Source: Carettochelys insculpta
Lineage: Eukaryota > Chordata > Testudines > Carettochelyidae
Length of the DNA: 64,000 bases
Assembly: GCF_033958435.1 (NCBI RefSeq)
Contig: NC_134137.1
Span: 256,726,501-256,790,500, forward strand
Direction of reading: 5' to 3'
Made by a program: the position numbers and the translations under genes. How positions within the stretch are numbered: the stretch's first letter is position 1; the number at the start of each line of letters is the position of its first letter. Positions 1-12,200 of this stretch are shown one piece after another. The notes under the pieces were generated by a model, which worked only from the letters and a program-made list of their open reading frames with translations, did not search any database and had not been told where the DNA came from.

Positions 1-278
1 TTTTCCTGATCCAAAGGCCCCAGCATGCAGAATGAGTCTCATTTTTGCACCTACTCGAGAGCCCCACCAATCTCTGGATATCCAGTTTTTATCTATGGGT
101 CTGCACCTGTGGATATGGAGGAGGCTATCCAGAGATCCTTTCTGTAAATAAAGATGCAGATACCAATTTTGTATCCATGCAGGGCTCTAGCTCACTTCAC
201 ATACATGTGGGTAAGTACAAAAGATGCAAAGCCAATTACAGTCAAAACCACAATCTTTAAGTCTTTCAGCCATACAAA

Positions 279-959
279 TTAGACATGTACCTCTGTGCTG
301 TCTTCAGAGCTGTTCACAGAAATGTTGGGCCAGGCAGATCCCGTGGTCAGTTCTCTAGGAGGGCTTTTATCTTTAATTCCTTTTCCACTTGCACTGACAT
401 CTGAGAAAATGGGACATTGATAGTCTATATGCTCAAAGCCGATGTAGAAATTCAGTTTTTTATGATCTTTCTCCACATCTGACCCAAATTCATCAGCAGT
501 TGGGCATAAGCTATTTCTTCCATGGGGGGAGCCGTAGTCATAAAGTGTTTTGAGGGAGCATGAGGGATAGAAATTCTCAGTAGAGAAGTCATTGCATCCT
601 GATAGCAAAGAAGGTCTGAAGCCAATTGGTGGTGGTTCTCTGACTTGCTGCCAGTGGGAGGTGGGGCTTCCAAAGTAAAAGTCCCTGTGAGTAACCTGTT
701 GTGGATTTGCTTCACATAAATGTTCTGCTGAATCGAAATCAAAGACATCTGACGGGAAAAACTCATTTTCTTCAGGGTCACGTGAATATGCTGGAGCATG
801 AAAGGGTATTTTACTGCTGTTGTCATCAACTATTCGATCAAGTCCTAGAATGACTTGGCTCTCAGGACTGGAATGATAAATAGAGGAAGATGCTTGGTCC
901 ACAGATTGTCCTTCATGTGACTCATCTTTCATCAAAGGAATTTTCCAAAAGTAAGCCAT
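279..959 (-). CDS. Unidentified 226-codon open frame, probable host exon
   Basis: I do not recognise this protein. The frame is open for 226 codons on the minus strand in otherwise stop-rich sequence. The product is polar, rich in Ser, Asp, Glu and Pro, with several aromatic-acidic patches such as DVFDFDSAEHL, and looks largely disordered. No membrane segment, signal peptide or zinc-binding pattern is visible. An in-frame stop lies three codons upstream of the first Met, so either translation starts at 959 or a splice acceptor joins close by. Near the 3' end the sequence GAG|GTACAT (boundary 291/290) would serve as a splice donor shortly before the in-frame stop, so this could be an early exon of a longer gene leaving the window to the left. 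It has no resemblance to the transposon proteins in the window. Whether it is a gene at all is an inference from frame length and composition. Confidence 0.4.
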   Translation of the reverse strand: MAYFWKIPLMKDESHEGQSVDQASSSIYHSSPESQVILGLDRIVDDNSSKIPFHAPAYSRDPEENEFFPSDVFDFDSAEHLCEANPQQVTHRDFYFGSPTSHWQQVREPPPIGFRPSLLSGCNDFSTENFYPSCSLKTLYDYGSPHGRNSLCPTADEFGSDVEKDHKKLNFYIGFEHIDYQCPIFSDVSASGKGIKDKSPPRELTTGSAWPNISVNSSEDSTEVHV

Positions 960-1501
960 GCTTCTTCATGCCATGAATCTCATTAACACTCAGGGGAGAT
1001 CTGTCACTGTTTCTCAAAGTCAGAATGATTAACGCTGCAGCCTTTGTTCTTTAAATTCACTGTAACAAAACAGAATAAAGCTAGCTAAAATGAATGTGAG
1101 GCATTGTAAACTGTACATGTAAATGACATTCATTTTCAAGTTCTTTCCTTAGCAGGTAAGATCCTCTCACTTATATGGTACCAAGATTAAAACCCACCAT
1201 CTGAAACAGATGTAGAAATTATCCTTGGTTTCTGGACTGCTGAATAATAGTTATAGTTATTAGAACCAAAGATGCCTATTTTGGCAATTGACAAATAAGT
1301 TATTTTAAAGTCCTTATTTTTCACAATTGCATAGCATATTTTATCCAAGGATCTCAAACCTCTTTCACAAAACACCTCAGAAGTTGGTCAATAAGGGGGA
1401 AGATTTTTCAAAGGTACCAAAGAGTTGGTTGTCTCTTTTTTGTGCCTTTGAAAACCTCCTGTAATATGGTAAACCACGAACCCTACTTGCTAGATGCCAG
1501 T
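960..1501. other. No recognisable feature
   Basis: AT-rich sequence upstream of the orphan exon. I see no repeat family, promoter motif or long frame that I can support. Confidence 0.4.
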
Positions 1502-1867
1502 TGCAAACACATATCAGGGTTGGAGAGACCTCAGGGCTCTGCAAAACCCATGTCTTTATTCACCAGAGATTGCCCTGTCACCAATGCAAAATTATATACA
1601 CTCTTTACAGGTTTTTTTCTTCTCAAAGGCACAGTCAGTCTTCAGCTAGGAGGCCTCCAGCTTCCTCCTTCATTGATCTCTCCGTCCCTCCTTCCCATCA
1701 CCCTATGGCCCCTTCCCAGCCTTTATAGCCTTGGTTCATCAGGGTGGCATGTGCCGCCAATATTCAAGCAGGCATCAGGCCTTGTCAGCAGCCCCAGTCT
1801 GTTCCCATTGACTGGAGCTGACAGGGCAGGGGATAATTAGCTGCTCTTGCACCAGCACCTTGCTACA
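1502..1867 (-). repeat. LTR-like repeat, probably a solo LTR
   Basis: Read on the minus strand the segment starts TGTAGCAAGG and ends TTTGCA, so it has TG...CA ends. It contains a TATA-like GGCTATAAAGG, and an AATAAA at 1560-1555 followed by about 50 bases to the end. This order (promoter box, then polyadenylation signal, then end) is that of a retroelement LTR. No flanking target duplication or internal coding region is seen, so a solo LTR is likely. The family is not identified. Confidence 0.5.
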
Positions 1868-1874
1868 CTCCCCT

Positions 1875-1990
1875 TATAATGTCCATTTTACAGATACATA
1901 TTTGGAAGCACAAAGAGGGTAAGTGACTTAGCCAAGGTAGTACAACAAGTCCATGGACCTAGTACCATACTACTCTGTAGACACTAAATA
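1875..1990 (+). repeat. MIR-like SINE tail
   Basis: The string around ATTTTACAGATAC, then AAGTGACTTAGCCAAGG and a TACAACAAGTCC-like stretch matches the typical 3' half of MIR-type SINEs: dinucleotide-spaced gag/gac words, then 'cccaaggtcacac'-like text. It is old and diverged. Confidence 0.45.
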
Positions 1991-2345
1991 TAATCTATCA
2001 TCTCAATCCAGGCAAATATAAGTAAACCCACTTGGCCTTTTTTCCAGTGTGACATGCCATTAGAAAGAGACCAGAAACAAGACCTGTAAACATATTCATA
2101 CCTGTAAGTACATATATGTGTCCATAAAGAGTTGTGTGGTTATACTGACTATATGCATATTTTCAGTCCTAGGGATGGAGAGGGGGCACAGTGGCAAAAG
2201 CAACAAATTTCAAAACTTCAGAACACAAATGGCAGGGAAGAGCAGCCACCACAAGCCACACAATTATCTTCCCTACTTTTTCAGGCAGAAGAAATAAAAC
2301 CCATTTGATCTAATAATTTGATGACTATCTATCTATCTATCTATC

Positions 2346-2382
<37 letters not shown>

Positions 2383-3560
2383 CCATCCTTTCAGAGCTGA
2401 AATACTATTGAAATGAAAAGATCTCTTGTAAATTGCTGAGGCTGAAAACCACAAACGGTTTTTTCCCCACTATACTGCTAAAATCTATAATTCATTACCT
2501 TAGATAATACTATGCATAGAAAATCTATATTGCAGTAGAGGAATTCAGCAAAACTTTTTTTATTTTTATTTTGATGAAACTCTGTCTTGACTCAGATTAA
2601 TCACCCATAATCAGAGGGAACAGGAGAATGAAAATTGGGTTGCTTTATGTAGAAATCTCCACCCTGCCAGAGCTTCAGAGTTAGTTGTACCTTTTCAATT
2701 GCTCTTTCTTTGGACAGCCTTTTCAAGGGCTCCTATCGGCATAGTTAGGGTGACACAGTGTCAGTGCAGATGCTGAGCTCCTTACATTAGCAGTTGACTG
2801 GGTGCCCACTTCCCTCTGGGAGCCCTGATGTTCCCCAGAGTCCTGATTCACCTCATCCTGCCAGGAGCATGGCAGCTGACTGATCTCTGGGAGTGACCTT
2901 ATTGCTGAAGGCGAGAGGCCACAGAGGACAGCTGGGCTCTGACGGGGACCTTTGCAGAGCTGAGAGGTCTGGTCACATGATCCCTCTTCAGTCAGTGAGG
3001 TCCTCCTGGTAAGGATCTGTGTAATTACTAATCAGTGTAATTACTGTGGGGCTGGCAATCAGCCTAAAATAGATTGGCTTTAGATTGTGAGGCAGACATG
3101 CTCTACATCTTGAAGAAAATCATAGACTTAGATAGGCTGATTCAGCCCTGGTAGTATCTCCTAAATTTTCTGGCGGAATGTTTTACAGTCTGTTTGCCTG
3201 CAGACCTTGCATCTGCCTCCTGGCTGAGAATTTTGTCAGTTTCCAAGATACTTTTTATGGATTTCTCACCTGAAGGGCCCTGGTTCAGTCCTAAGATGGG
3301 GGATGGCAAGGAGGGCGAAAGTGGTTACGCCCTTTCCTAAGCCCCTCTCCCTGGATAGAAACACAAGAAAAGACCTTGACACCTATTATTTCCAGTTAAT
3401 AATCTGTGTTTGTAAATGTCTAAAGCTGGTGATTTTAGGTTCCTGCAGATATTCAACATTCACATGACTGATTTACCATCTTGTACCCACGTATCAGATA
3501 TCATGCTAGTTATCAAATAGTAACCAAATCAAACGGACAAAGGTTCACATATATCCTTGG
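1991..3560. other. No gene recognised; contains one microsatellite
   Basis: Apart from the compound microsatellite near 2350 I see no supported gene, RNA or repeat family in this stretch. Confidence 0.35.
2324..2382 (+). repeat. Compound microsatellite (ATCT)n(AC)n
   Basis: About six ATCT units run directly into about sixteen AC units. Confidence 0.9.
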
Positions 3561-3561
3561 C

Positions 3562-3680
3562 TATGTCTACACTAAAGTGATTTGTCTACAGAAGTTAGTG
3601 TCTAAAGATATCTGCTGACAAAACTTCTGTCAACAGATTGTGGCCACACATGAAAGCAGATCATTTGTTCTCCCTTTTTC
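3562..3680 (+). mobile_element. MITE end fragment, GGCTATGTCTACAC type
   Basis: The stretch begins with the same terminal word as the other Harbinger-type MITEs here. It continues with CTGACAAAACTTCTGTCAAC-like text that matches the left end of the larger element starting at 15905. The right end is not found, so it is a truncated copy. Confidence 0.5.
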
Positions 3681-3972
3681 CATTTTTCTTCCCACAAAAT
3701 ACACCTACTTTGAAGTGTGTATAAATGTGTGTAAAAAGTGCAGTATAAAAATACTACAAATACTTTAAGCTCTCAAACATTTCCTTTTTTTCTCTATGCA
3801 ATATGACAATGTAAACAATAATGCACCATGGCATAAAGGTTTAAAGGCATGTCCTTGTGATGATCACCATAATTCCTTGATGGCTTTGTCTCTCTCAAGC
3901 CCAATGTAGCTACCAGGAACCTGTGCAATAAAGGCTTTATAACCATACCCCATGCAGCACATATTCTCCCTC

Positions 3973-4024
3973 ATAGATAGATAGACAGATAGATAGATAG
4001 ATAGATAGATACACACACACACAT
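3973..4024 (+). repeat. Compound microsatellite (GATA)n(AC)n
   Basis: About nine GATA-type units with one GACA variant run directly into six or seven AC units. It is the same type of compound as the one near 2350. Confidence 0.9.
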
Positions 4025-4352
4025 ATGGCTACAGCTACATACAATGTTTCTGTGCTGCTCAGGAGTGTAATGTTAACAAATTCTGCAATGTTGGAACCAG
4101 CTATAGGTGCTGTGCTAGAGTCTGGAGAGGGTATAAGCAATGTACGTCTGCATTCCTGCTGTTCTCCTTGGTCAGACAGTCCCTATGGGACTGTTGTAAT
4201 CTTAGTTGAGCTAGAGCCAACCTGAGGATGCTGGGTGTGAGAAACTCTGCAGTAGAGATGCTGCCAAATCAGGTTGGGAAATCAACTACCTGACAAACCT
4301 TTGCTGTAATGCAACAAGAAGTTCTTCATTACAGCACAGGACTTGACTCATT

Positions 4353-5018
4353 GGCTACGTCTACACGTGCACCCAACTTCGAAATAGCTTATTTCGATGT
4401 TGCGACATCGAAATAGGCTATTTCGATGAATAACGTCTACACGTCCTCCAGGGCTGGCAACGTCGATGTTCAACTTCGACGTTGCTCAGCCCAACATCGA
4501 AATAGGCACAGCGAGGGAACGTCTACACGCCAAAGTAGCACACATCGAAATAAGGGAGCCAGGCACAGCTGCAGACAGGGTCACGGGGCGGACTCAACAG
4601 CAAGTCGCTCCCTTAAAGGGCCCCTCCCAGACACAGTTTCATTAAACAGTGCAAGATACACAGAGCCAACAACTAGTTGCAGACCCTGTATATGCAGCAC
4701 GGCTGCTGCCCACGGTGACCACAGAGCCCCGCAAGGGCTGGAGAGAGAGTATCTCTCAACCCCCCAGCTGATGGCCGCCATGGAGGACCCCGCTATTTCG
4801 ATGTTGCGGGACGCGGATCGTCTACACGTCCCTACTTCGATGTTGAACGTCGAAGTAGGGCGCTATTCCCATCCGCTCATGGGGTTAGCGACTTCGACGT
4901 CTCGCCGCCTAACGTCGATTTCAACTTCGAAATAGCGCCCAACACGTGTAGACATGACGGGCGCTATTTCGAAGTTACTGCCGCTACTTCGAAGTAGCGT
5001 GCACGTGTAGACGCAGCC
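4353..5018 (+). mobile_element. Harbinger MITE, 666 bp, non-autonomous partner of copies A-C
   Basis: The ends are GGCTACGTCTACACG and its inverse (GTGTAGACGCAGCC), flanked by a 3-bp direct repeat ATT (4350-4352 and 5019-5021). The left 270 bases follow the transposase-side end of the full elements, including the AACGTCGATGTTCAACTTCG palindrome and AAAGGGCCCCTCCCAGACACA. The right 260 bases follow the Myb-side end. Both genes are missing. The middle (about 4640-4740) carries a TTTCATTAAACAGTGCAAG stretch shared with the MITE at 47605 but not with copies A-C. The 169-codon plus-strand frame inside it is a chance frame through end repeats. Confidence 0.9.
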
Positions 5019-5021
5019 ATT

Positions 5022-8000
5022 GTGTGCTAACACATTATGTATAAATGCTGTATATATACATACTGCATACTGACAGAGCAGACAATTGTTATATCAAGCC
5101 ATTTATAATGGAATTTCAGCTTGCCATATCCTGGATCTTACTGAGGTCCTCCTTCCCGTGTTTTCAGGAGATATTTAGTTTCTGGTAGGATCAGGCTCAG
5201 TTTTGGCCTACACCTCCTCTTGCTTAACTCCTTGTTCAACGTTCCCTTGATAAGGCGGACAGGATCTGATCCTTCATTACTGCCACTGTAATTCATATTA
5301 CAGTAACAGCACTGACCATGCCACATGTGCCAAAAATGTGAGCCAATTCCCCAAATAAGATTTTTTAAAAGGAGAAGTTTGGGGTTATTTTATACACCTT
5401 CTGGTTTTTGTGCTTCTGTGTTTTAAGCTGTGCAGTCGTGAGGACTGGACACTTCCTTGGCTTAGGTACATATCCAGAATTCACATAAAATAATGTGAGC
5501 CTCACACCTGATTGCCTCGCTCTAGAAACCAGGATTTTAGGGAGAAACTGCCCCCACCCCCATCAGAAATCATGGATCTGGTGATAAAAATTATCCCAAT
5601 GGTGTGGCAACACTCACGTCCACAGAGTGCTAGGCACTGTTTAAACATGTTGAGATATTCTCCCTACTCTGAAGAGCTGATGGCAGAATCATAACATACA
5701 TTGGAAACTCAGGCATTTTAAGCCCAATCCTCCAATTTTGCTTGGAGATAGGAAGGCAATATTAGGCATTTGGCACACCTATACACATATTTCTTACAGC
5801 CTCTTACCTTAAACGCATAGCTGGTTGGAAGCACATACGTCTTATTTCTTTGTAATTCACAGCCATACTCAGATGAGCCACATGGTTGCAGTTTGAAGGA
5901 GGCATGAACCTCTCATTCCTGTTTAACAAGTTTGGTTTGTTGATGACTCTTGCCCATTTCTTCCTTCAGGGAAATTTCAAAGGATGAGGAAGAAGAAATG
6001 GGTTGCCTTTTTGTCTGTTTTTCACATTATTCAGGTCACCCTAGTTGTAAAGGTATGGGTGAATAAACTTACACTGTTAAAGTTACTATGTAACACCATA
6101 AGAAAATGTCTTGCTACCTGAAAGGACTCGGAATTACTTCTATTACTGGAATTAGATTCAGAAGTTTCACTAATCTCCTCCTGCAGTCAGATCACACCCA
6201 ACTTTTAGGGTAATCTATGTCCCTGTTATTACACACACTGAAATGATACAGGGAAGAGCGGATGCTTGGCACAAGAAGCCTGCCAGGATTGTGAGCAGCA
6301 ATGGCATGAGGTGCACAATGCTTGGGTAGCAAATAGCCTGTCTCTGAGGTGGCTTCCTGCTGCACAGGGTGCAGTAGTGGGGAAGGGCTAAGCGGGGAGC
6401 CTTCCCTGTGCTTGGGTATTTCCCAATGACTGATGAAGTGAGAGCTTTGCAGTCTCATTATGTGCTGACCTGCTCCAAAGGAGCTGCAGGAGAAGAGACA
6501 ATAGACTGCAGACTCATTATTATCATAGTGCCTTGCAGTCAAGAAGCACAGGAGCAGTTCCAGGCTAGTGCTGACAATGGGGTTAGCCTCCTCAAAGTGG
6601 TGCAAAGGGAAATCATAACCAAACCATGCAGCCCTGCACACCAGTCAGGATGTTTAGTCCCACAAAGTGGAGCCCATGCTGTTTCCCGTGAAAGGGACTG
6701 TGAGAGGTTGTCTGGGCCGCACTCCCTACCTGGGGTTCCTGGGGGGACTCTATGCCTCCACACTCTCTGTGTGGCAGACCTGCACCTTGAAGGTACAGAC
6801 TGGTTTAGGCACATATCCAGAGTTCACACAAAACTGAGAGCTTAATCCGCTGCATGATTCTTACGTGCCCAAAAGTTTGTTTACAGAGGGTGAGTTTGCT
6901 AGTTAAAAACTAAATAGCATTTCAGTTTAAAAATAGTTGTGCAATACTGGACAAAGTAGGATAAAATTCTTAAGCTTAATAATTAATTATAGATAGCCTA
7001 TATCTGAAAGCAACTGAATGGAATAAGAATTTGATAATGATTGTGGGGGAAAACTCTGCCCTACATTTGAGGTTGTAGCTGAAATCAATGGGAGCTGAAA
7101 GAAATTATCAAAGGGCAGAATTTAGTCTTTAGGTGCTAGGTAGTACACTAGTTCTTACATATTCCCCAAAACACTGAATTACATGATGCAAACCACAAAC
7201 CCTTGTCTGGCATTTGTCTTGTATATATTATCAGTATTTAGAGAAAAGAATAACCACCAATTTTGGTGACTGTTTTCACAGATTTTGACATCATGTGGTG
7301 GTGTGTCAGTGCCAACCAGAGCTATGGTCAATGGCCAGCACTGGAGTTCATAATTATGAAGTGAAAATCAAGCGTAGCCTGGGTCAGTTTACCAGGAGAT
7401 CAGAAGCAAGGAAGCAAACTGGAGAGCAGAACTACAAATCAATAGCCAAAGGCAGGCTGGGTCAGGATACCAAGAGGTCAGAGGCAGGAGACAAACCAGA
7501 GATCAGGGTCACAAGTCAAACCAAGCACTTGGAGTCCAATTGGGTAGACGCCAGGAAGCCAAGCAGAAATCAAAGAAAAACAGAATCATTCCTTTGATTT
7601 CGTTTTTCCTATTCGGTCTTAAATTTAAACAGGACCAAATATGAGCTGCAAGTGAGAGCTACTAAATGCCTTGCTTACCCTCTATAGTGAAATGCAGGCA
7701 TGTTCTGCAGGTTTAACCCACCCAGTAATGCTTCCAGAAAAGCTGGGGCCCCTGTAACTTCCATGCAATGAAAGCAGGGCATCTGCCTAGATTAAGGCTG
7801 CGGGGAAAGGACTCTGAGCGTAAGCTGTCCACAGAGGAAATGAACTGCAGTATTTCTGCAACGTGTGGTGCCAGAAATATAATTAAACTCGGAGCTGACA
7901 AACATTTCCTCTGCTTTTTGCAATGGATTACACATGCTGCTGTTCTTGACTGCCACCTACTGTCACTGGCTCACAACTCTGATGCCAGGAACACGAACAA

Positions 8001-8204
8001 GTATAGAGAGTAATTTTTCATTTGAGCCTTTGGCAACCAGCAAAGCCCTCATGTCTGCCATGGTCCTTCTCAGATATGTACCTTGTCTGAAAATCAGCCT
8101 TTAAGGAAGAGTTGAGACACTGTTTTTTATGTGCTGTGTTACCACTTCTCTTGGATCAGTCACCTGAGGCACATGGTGCATATACTATTCAAAAGAGACT
8201 TGAA
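5022..8204. other. No gene recognised
   Basis: Mixed AT-rich sequence. Short frames of 60-150 codons occur on both strands, but none shows a domain or splice context that I can support. Two roughly 38-base stretches near 5462-5500 and 6806-6842 resemble each other (both contain ACATATCCAGA followed by TTCACA) and may be pieces of one unnamed repeat. Confidence 0.35.
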
Positions 8205-8480
8205 TGGTATGTCTACACTGTAGTAAAATACCCGCAGTTGGCCCATGTCAGCTGACGTGTCCTTGTGGGACTTGGGCTATAGGGGTATAAAACTGCAGTA
8301 TAGATGTCTGGGCCTGGGCTACAGCCAGGGGTCTGGGACACTCCCCCATTTTTTCCCCATTGACAAGCTCCAGCCCAAGTCCAGACGTTTACACTTCAGT
8401 TTAATTACCACAGATTGTGGGAGCCCAAGTCAACGGTCTTAGGCCAGACATGGGTTTTTTATTGCAACTTAGACACTGAA
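8205..8480 (+). mobile_element. MITE fragment, GGTATGTCTACACTG type
   Basis: The left end reads TGGTATGTCTACACTG. The inside contains CATGTCAGCTGACG and GGGCCTGGGCTACAGCC, close in layout to the MITE at 25812-26081. The right end is eroded next to the hAT element at 8488. Confidence 0.45.
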
Positions 8481-8487
8481 GTTAAGT

Positions 8488-9004
8488 CATGGGTTGGCAA
8501 CCAAAACAGCAAGAAGAGCCATTTTTTCCAATTTGGTAAAAAACTCAATACTTCAAGAGCCACAATGCATGTGACTATGAGATAGTCCTTAATGAATGAC
8601 GTCAAACCACACTTTTTGTAAGTCCTATTTTAAGTCCAGTGCACACACAATGATTAGTAATGGGACACGTTTATTGCAAGGCATTCCAAGACTTTTTACA
8701 TATTCTATTTCCTTACACTTTACGTGTGTGTTTGTACCACTGTCTCCCTAACTTCACTCCCAAACTGTCCCTCTCATTGGAGGACACTAGGGGAAGTTAT
8801 CTAATCATTCAAGACCATGTATGGTTTGCTACTTAGATACAAGTTGTTCATTTTGTGGCTTTTAGACATTCACTGTTTAATGAAAATAATCAGGACCTTT
8901 TTAATGTTGTTTTTTTTTTAATTTTGCAGTTATAGCATCGGGAGCCACAAAGAAGTCCTTAAAGACCCGTTTGTGGTTCCAGAGCCACGGGTTGCAGGCC
9001 CCTG
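8488..9004 (+). mobile_element. hAT-type MITE
   Basis: The left terminus CATGGGTTGGCAACC and the right terminus GGTTGCAGGCCCCTG form the imperfect inverted pair typical of hAT (Charlie-like) ends. Inside each end is the AAGAGCCA / AGAGCCACGG word. The 8-base flanks AGTTAAGT and CCCTAAGT agree at five positions, as expected for an old 8-bp target duplication. There is no coding capacity. Confidence 0.65.
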
Positions 9005-9034
9005 CCCTAAGTGCCACTACTTGGATGCAGCAAG

Positions 9035-9205
9035 TGTCAGAGAGGTAGCCATGTTAGTCTGTATCTTCGAGAACAAGAAGAAGCCCTGTGGCACCTTAGA
9101 TGCTACCATCAGATGCATCTGATGAAGCGGGTCTTTGCCCACAGAAGCTTATGCTCCAAAATATCTGTTAGTCTATAAGGTGCCACAGGACTTCTTGTTG
9201 TACTT
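9035..9205 (+). mobile_element. Foldback Penelope-like (PLE) terminal fragment
   Basis: The words AGCCCTGTGGCACCTTA (about 9082-9098) and TAAGGTGCCACAGGACT (about 9176-9192) are inverted copies of each other. Between them lies GATGAAGCGGGTCTTTGCCC and TTAGTCTATAAGG, the same text as the 3' end of the Penelope-like element near 56550. This is therefore a short, inverted, truncated PLE terminal repeat. Confidence 0.6.
9119..9157 (+). ncRNA. Decayed hammerhead-ribozyme-like motif in a PLE terminal repeat
   Basis: CTGATGA (9119-9125) matches the first hammerhead core. Next comes a stem II candidate GCGGG/CCCAC with a short loop (one C-A mismatch), then AGA where the core normally has GAA. Stem III is AGC/GCT around a TTAT loop (9146-9155), followed by C at the expected cleavage position. 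Hammerheads in Penelope-like terminal repeats are established knowledge. This copy has lost part of the second core, so activity is unlikely. Confidence 0.5.
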
Positions 9206-12200
9206 ATGCAGCTGTTACTTGGTATTTGCAAAGCCACGCAGACACCACATATTTGCTAGTGACAGCACAAAGAACACATCTGCCGTAAAGGAAAAGGATG
9301 AATTAAGGTATGCAACTCCAGCTACTTTAATTATCTGGAGTTGACACACTTAATTTGGGCTTCCACACTGTATCCACTGCAGGAGGTCAACAGCAGCATT
9401 TGCTCTCATTGACTTCCCTTGCTCCTAATGAAGGAAAGGAGGACCAACACTGACATGAATGCTCTGTGAGTTAGATTTAATGCATCCCTAGAAGCCACGC
9501 TAAATTGAACTCCAGAAGATCAACCATGGCAGTGTCAATCTTCTCATTAGTGAATCCACAGCCAAAGTTATATTACCAAGAAGTGGCCAATAGCCATGTT
9601 GGTCACTCTGGCAATGCTGCACTTTTCCCCCACTACTCTTATGTCTCTGTTTGGAGTATGAGCTTCTTAGGGCAGGGGTTGTGCTTTTCTCACTGGTACA
9701 GGCTTAGAAGAGTGTGGGAGCTACAGGGAAGACAAACAACAAGAAAAATACAAGTGATTGAGGAAGTGATTTATCACTCCCTGAAGTCAACGAGAGCATT
9801 TTGCATGAAGGGGAAACAGAGCTTTGGTTCCAACAGCTGCTTTTCACCCTCAACCACTCTAGTGAATAGCCACAACCTTCACTTTTCCATGATGTTGGCA
9901 AAGAAACAGAATTTGCATTTTTCACTTTATGACAAATTTTTTCCACATATTTCTTTCAAGCACAGATCTGCATACAGAATCAGCTACCAAAGGCACCTAT
10001 TGTGTTTGAGCCAGATGGCTTTTCAAGGCCATACTCTGCATGCACAAAGTTCCTGAATTAATCATGACTGAATATTAAAGACAATGAATTTTAAAGCTTG
10101 ATCTCTTAATAAAGGATAATAGCTCTTATTACACAGAGTTTTTGTTTTGGTAAAAATGATGACCACTTGAAAAGATCAAAGGGTTCAGAAAGTAAGCAAT
10201 GAAATGCAAAGCAGAAAATCACCTTAAATATGGAGTTAAATTAATGCTGGCATGTCAGACACCAGACATTTTGCTTTTATTAAATGTAGATAATTTACTA
10301 TTTAAGATCATGTTTCAGGAAGAGCTGGGCCCAAGCAACAAGTGTTTGATCAAGAGACACTTTCCAGAAATTCGAGAACATTTTGATCCAGAGCTCTGGT
10401 TTAGATCTACCTTGAATTCCAACCTGCTTTCATTTCTCTTACCTTGTATGGTTTTCTACTCTTGTTTTCTTATGCTGCTTCTTCCAGATTGCTCATTCCA
10501 CTGTGTCTGCTCAACAGCTTCCTAGGAAATTCAGCTATGTCATTCTACAATACTCAGTAGGATTTGTTGACCTTCAGAACATTCCCCTTATCATGTACTG
10601 TACAAACACAAAACCATGATTTTGTGATAACAGCATATTGTAAAGAGCAGCTCCATAGCAACTGCTATAGACTTTTTTTCCATGCAAGATTTAATGGGGC
10701 CACTTCATCCTTGTCCTACAACCCCTTTGTGTTGGACTTGCTCGTGCAAAGGACAATAAAGTTTGCTTCAGAGGAATTTCCCCAGCATAGAGAGATTATC
10801 CATAGAGCATTGAGCAGTCTGCCACACTCAGCCTCTAACATGGCAGGAGCAACCACTGACCTTGGTTATTCCCAGATGTCAGATCAAGTTGTTTAGACAT
10901 ATGAAATTGGTTATTTCTTAAGGGAGCCCTGAGAGCATTCTATCCCATGCCAGGGCCTTGGATCCAGCAGCAGGGAGATGCAATGGTGACATAAAGCTAC
11001 TTTTGACCCCTCCCGTCCTACATGAAATGAGCTAAAGTTTGCCTGAGATACAGGATCAGTCATTGAAACGTAGCAAAAAGGTGCACACACTTTTCCAATA
11101 GGGTACTGAGTCTGATTCTGCTCAGCTGGAGAGAGGCAAATCAGGAACAGCTCATTGTCTTTATCAGGTACAGACGTATTTCCCAAACTATATGTCATAT
11201 GCAAGTTTTCCACACCTCAACTCTTGCATTTCTCTCCATTCTTGAATACTTATGTTAATTTCATTATCATCAATCATCAACCTCAGCCATCCTTAGCACG
11301 AAAGAAAAAGAACTTATTGTATTGAAGCATTGGGAATAACTACTTTATGTTCTAAAAATAAGATGCCATATGTAAATCAATAACATTTGCCCTTCAAGAC
11401 TAGTGTCACATTGCATTACAACAAACTATCACGTTCTTTGGAAGAAATGGCTGCAGCAAACTTCTGATGACATGAGATGTAAATGTCATTTTGCCCACTG
11501 ATTATGTCATTATTATGTCATTTGCCAGCTGATTATGTCATGGCTATTTTGAGAGGTTTCAGTATCGATAATATAGGATTTTATTAACAAATGAAAAATA
11601 TTAAAGTGGCAGTAACAGTCATTACAAATGTAACAAATCAAAAACTTTAATAACATACAACCCTATTACAGATCGACAGGAAATGAAATATAAAGTGTGG
11701 CTTTATGTTTGCCACCAAAATCAGCTTCATTTTTTGTGCATGTTTTCATTTTCTGATCTTTGCAATTTTAGGTTGGGGTAGGTAACTTAATAACAGCAAA
11801 TATGTTTGCAAGTCAAGACAACTTAGACAGAGACTGCTACATGCTGCAAAACATGGTTAAGTCGAGTCTTGGTACAAATTAGAATCAATAGTAGATTCTC
11901 TGCTGCATTCCTCTAATTTTTAATTTCAGTTGGCATTATGCAGACCTCATGTGCGTAACTTTGTTACAGGGCAACCTGTTATAACTACATTCTCCAACAC
12001 ACTAGTATTTGTAGCCTTTGAGATTGCAAAAACATCACAAGGTCAACCTTTTTTCACTTCTATACTGTATTCCATGTTGCTTTTCCATCAACATTTTTAC
12101 TCCACCTTTTGTGTTAGCTACTCAAACTATAATTCCTTCAAAATTCCTCTGGAGGGCACTATTACCATAACTATACAATTAGCTTCAGACAGCTGTAATA

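Noticed and set aside
9505..10056. 183-codon plus-strand frame as a host gene
   Set aside because: No recognisable domain, unusual composition with scattered His and Phe, and no splice or promoter context. Length alone is not enough.
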